The position numbers were made by a program, and so were the translations under genes. DNA of 64,000 bases from WHUA01 sp964585785 (GTDB lineage Bacteria > Pseudomonadota > Alphaproteobacteria > UBA8366), in NCBI GenBank assembly GCA_964585785.1, contig CAZPFL010000001.1:1-64000 (forward strand). The letters run 5' to 3'. The notes below the pieces were generated by a model. The model saw only the letters and a program-made list of their open reading frames with translations, searched no databases and was not told where the DNA came from. This document shows positions 62,458 through 64,000 of the stretch, one piece after another (the first letter of the stretch is position 1; every line of letters begins with the position of its first letter).

Positions 62458-62954
62458 CTCTCTGGTATGTCGTCTACACTCACGCCAACAGCGAGACCAA
62501 GGCGCGCGAGCACCTGCTGCGCCAGGGATTTACCGCCATCCTGCCGACCTACAAGCGCTGGCGTCACCACGCCAGAAGGCGGGAGCTCGTCGAGCGCCCG
62601 CTGTTCCCGCGCTACTTGTTTGTCGCGCTCGATATGCTGGAACAGCGCTGGCGGCCGATATTGTCGACGGTCGGCGTTTGCGACCTCGTCCGCCGGGGAA
62701 ATGCGCCGGCGCCCATGCCCTCTGGGCTCGCGGAGGAAATCAGGGAGCGGGCGGCGCTCGGTGATTTCGACCGGTTGTCGCCGATGGACGGCCTCCGCCT
62801 CGGGGACGCGGTTCGCGTGGTCGAGGGGCCGTTCACCGACCTGATCGGGCGGTTCATGGGAGTTGCGGACCGGGAGCGGGTCTTCGTCCTGCTCGACCTT
62901 CTGGGGCGCCAGGTCAAGACGACGTTGGCGCAGGCCGCGGTCAGTCCGGCCTGA
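62454..62954 (+). CDS. NusG paralog, RfaH-like antiterminator
   Basis: A 166-residue protein with a NusG N-terminal domain (MTLWYVVYTHANSETKAREHL in part; FPRYLFVALD) and a C-terminal KOW segment (LGDAVRVVEGPFTDLIGRF). Specialised NusG paralogs such as RfaH bind RNA polymerase at an ops site and suppress Rho termination in long polysaccharide or secretion operons. Coupling to a winged-helix regulator suggests polysaccharide control. No E. coli-type ops sequence was found downstream within the window. Confidence 0.85.
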   Translation: MTLWYVVYTHANSETKAREHLLRQGFTAILPTYKRWRHHARRRELVERPLFPRYLFVALDMLEQRWRPILSTVGVCDLVRRGNAPAPMPSGLAEEIRERAALGDFDRLSPMDGLRLGDAVRVVEGPFTDLIGRFMGVADRERVFVLLDLLGRQVKTTLAQAAVSPA

Positions 62955-63030
62955 ATATTCAGACAAATAAATCTATGGAAAACAAGTATTTTTAAATTAA
63001 TACTTAGGTAACTATAATTTCACTTTTGGT

Positions 63031-63058
63031 TTGTCTCAAGAATATACTGTGATATACT
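63031..63058 (+). promoter_or_regulatory. Promoter of the Flp pilin gene
   Basis: TTGTCT (63031-63036), a 16-base spacer and TATACT (63053-63058), in a strongly AT-rich leader (about 62958-63120) unlike the surrounding DNA. Predicted start near 63065, 59 bases before the ATG. Confidence 0.55.
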
Positions 63059-63123
63059 TCACACAATATAATAATGGCATTCTTTTACTAAAATGCTGAA
63101 ACACATGCCTGGGGAAAATTGCA

Positions 63124-63306
63124 ATGCTGGATCTGATTCGGGTGGTGATCCGCGACGAGCGTGGGGCGACAGCCATTGAGTATGGCTTGATCGCCGCATT
63201 GGTTTCAATCGCAAGCTTTGCGGCCTATGTGCAGCTGGGAAGTTCGCTCAACGCGTTTTTCGGCTATGTGAACAGCGGGCTGGTAGCCGCGAACGCGGGA
63301 AGCTGA
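63124..63306 (+). CDS. Flp/type IVb pilin
   Basis: A 60-residue Flp-family pilin: short leader MLDLIRVVIRDERGATAIEYGLIAALV (in part) with the processing region before the hydrophobic helix, the conserved ATAIEYGL motif (residues 17-24), then GSSLNAFFGYVNSGL. Exported by a Tad system after prepilin peptidase cleavage. GGGGAAAA precedes the ATG. No tad/cpa genes adjoin in this window, so the pilin is orphaned here or its locus lies beyond the edge. Confidence 0.9.
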   Translation: MLDLIRVVIRDERGATAIEYGLIAALVSIASFAAYVQLGSSLNAFFGYVNSGLVAANAGS

Positions 63307-63363
63307 TCCGAGAGTCGTGATCGCCGCCGGCGTTCGTAGCGACGCGATAGCCGGAAACACGAA

Positions 63364-63385
63364 GGGCGGGCCGATGGGCCCGCCC
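63364..63385. terminator. Stem-loop between pilin and cold-shock genes
   Basis: Perfect 9-bp stem GGGCGGGCC / GGCCCGCCC with a GATG loop, between two convergent genes. There is no T-run on either side; likely a bidirectional terminator. Confidence 0.55.
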
Positions 63386-63430
63386 CTTGGCTTATGGGAG
63401 CCCGGCAGCCCGGGCTCAAGTCGGCCAAAG

Positions 63431-63640
63431 TTAGTCGAGCAGGGTGAGATTTTCCGCCGCAGATTTGCCGTTTCTGCCGGCGACGAGCTCGTAGGAGACC
63501 TTCTGCCCTTCGCGCAGGGTGTTGAGGCCGGCCCGCTCGACCGCGGAAATATGGACGAAGGCATCCTTCGCGCCGTCGTCAGGCTGGATAAAGCCGTAGC
63601 CCTTGGTCGGGTTGAACCACTTCACTGTTCCGGTAGCCAT
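63431..63640 (-). CDS. Cold-shock protein (CspA family)
   Basis: A 69-residue cold-shock domain: MATGTVKWFNPTKGYGFIQP with RNP1-like KGYGFI and RNP2-like DAFVHISAV. It binds single-stranded RNA/DNA as a chaperone. CGGAGTAGTT precedes ATG 63640, which matches the family N-terminus; the frame continues upstream without coding features. Confidence 0.95.
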   Translation of the reverse strand: MATGTVKWFNPTKGYGFIQPDDGAKDAFVHISAVERAGLNTLREGQKVSYELVAGRNGKSAAENLTLLD

Positions 63641-64000
63641 AACTACTCCGATCCTTGATAGAGTTTCACGAGACACGCATCTCCCGGTGGATTCGCGTCG
63701 ATTAACAGGTGTCACGAATTGTTGGAGTAACTTGGCTAGGCGTTGTCGCGTCTACCTAGATACGCCGACGAATTGTGTAACCTTAACTGGATATGCTCCT
63801 ATATTTTCTCGGGTTATGCAAGGGGACTCAGAGATCGACTCGCTCGGAAACCATCCTGACTACCCCTAAAGAGCCAAGGGAATGCCACTTCCTGCAGGTG
63901 TATCGCTGTAACGTTCGTGTCATGTTGCAGGTGCGAAATCGTTCACATCCGGCAGCCGCAAAACTGCCATATTGGGGAACGAATTTCGGCAAGTTGCGTT
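63641..64000. other. Right-edge gene-free stretch
   Basis: Contains the presumed 5' leader and promoter of the cold-shock gene, which I could not place. Short open frames have no motif. Confidence 0.4.

Noticed and set aside
62955..63123. ops/JUMPstart element for the RfaH-like protein
   Set aside because: No GGCGGTAG-type sequence is seen in the leader; target sites may lie outside the window or have a different sequence.
1..64000. CRISPR arrays, tRNA/rRNA genes, prophage or toxin-antitoxin modules
   Set aside because: No regularly spaced short repeats, no recognisable cloverleaf or rRNA segment, and no phage structural or toxin-antitoxin genes were found by reading; a tool such as tRNAscan-SE would be needed to exclude tRNAs fully.

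Overview
The window looks like a high-GC alphaproteobacterial chromosome, judged by eye from base composition and gene content. Supporting signs are the FtrABCD-type iron locus, a Flp/type IVb pilin, IS6- and IS3-type remnants, Rhizobiales-like intergenic repeats, and many TauD, LLM, MmgE/PrpD and amidohydrolase paralogs. No rRNA, tRNA, CRISPR array or phage module was recognised. Functions are assigned from motifs and family resemblance read by eye; no database search was possible.

Layout. (1) 1-4530: sulfur-scavenging flavour. A decayed TauD fragment is translationally coupled to an SfnG-like flavin monooxygenase, followed by an IS6-family element and a sulfatase. (2) 4681-6955: two PLP aminotransferases on the minus strand. 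(3) 7102-14041: a plus-strand operon hyuA-hyuB-atuA-DUF4387-LLM monooxygenase that looks like one catabolic pathway. (4) 14241-24859: a minus-strand run of amidase, TauD, MmgE/PrpD, amidohydrolase, isocitrate-lyase/PEP-mutase-type enzyme, MmgE/PrpD, CapA and MmgE/PrpD. (5) 25288-42554: mixed accessory catabolism, with three TauD-type dioxygenases, MaoC, old yellow enzyme, an orphan DMSO-reductase-family molybdoenzyme, two MDR reductases, RraA, an amidohydrolase with altered metal site, and a third LLM enzyme. Gene-free stretches here carry related palindromic repeats, a ~180-bp direct repeat and transposase relics.

(6) 42557-57693: transport. A YbhGFSR-like ABC-2 exporter (HlyD, fused double ATPase, two permeases) is divergent from a TetR regulator, with a 9-bp-arm palindrome between them. 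Next is a ferrous-iron uptake locus in order ftrB-ftrC-ftrD-ftrA ending at a strong stem-loop, then a histidine phosphatase, then a second exporter (HlyD, RbbA-like ABC-ABC-permease fusion, permease). (7) 57716-62957: an enolase-superfamily enzyme, a family 2 glycosyltransferase, a LamG-VanZ membrane protein, and a winged-helix regulator coupled to an RfaH-like NusG paralog. Two identical-arm palindromes spaced exactly 21 bp overlap the promoter of that last pair; this is the most distinctive regulatory signal in the window. (8) 62958-64000: an AT-rich leader and promoter driving a lone Flp pilin, a stem-loop, and a convergent cold-shock gene.

No single stretch is clearly an unknown system. 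The best candidates for something undescribed are the hyuAB-atuA-DUF4387-LLM operon with its neighbouring PrpD/TauD set, and the autoregulated regulator/RfaH-like pair.
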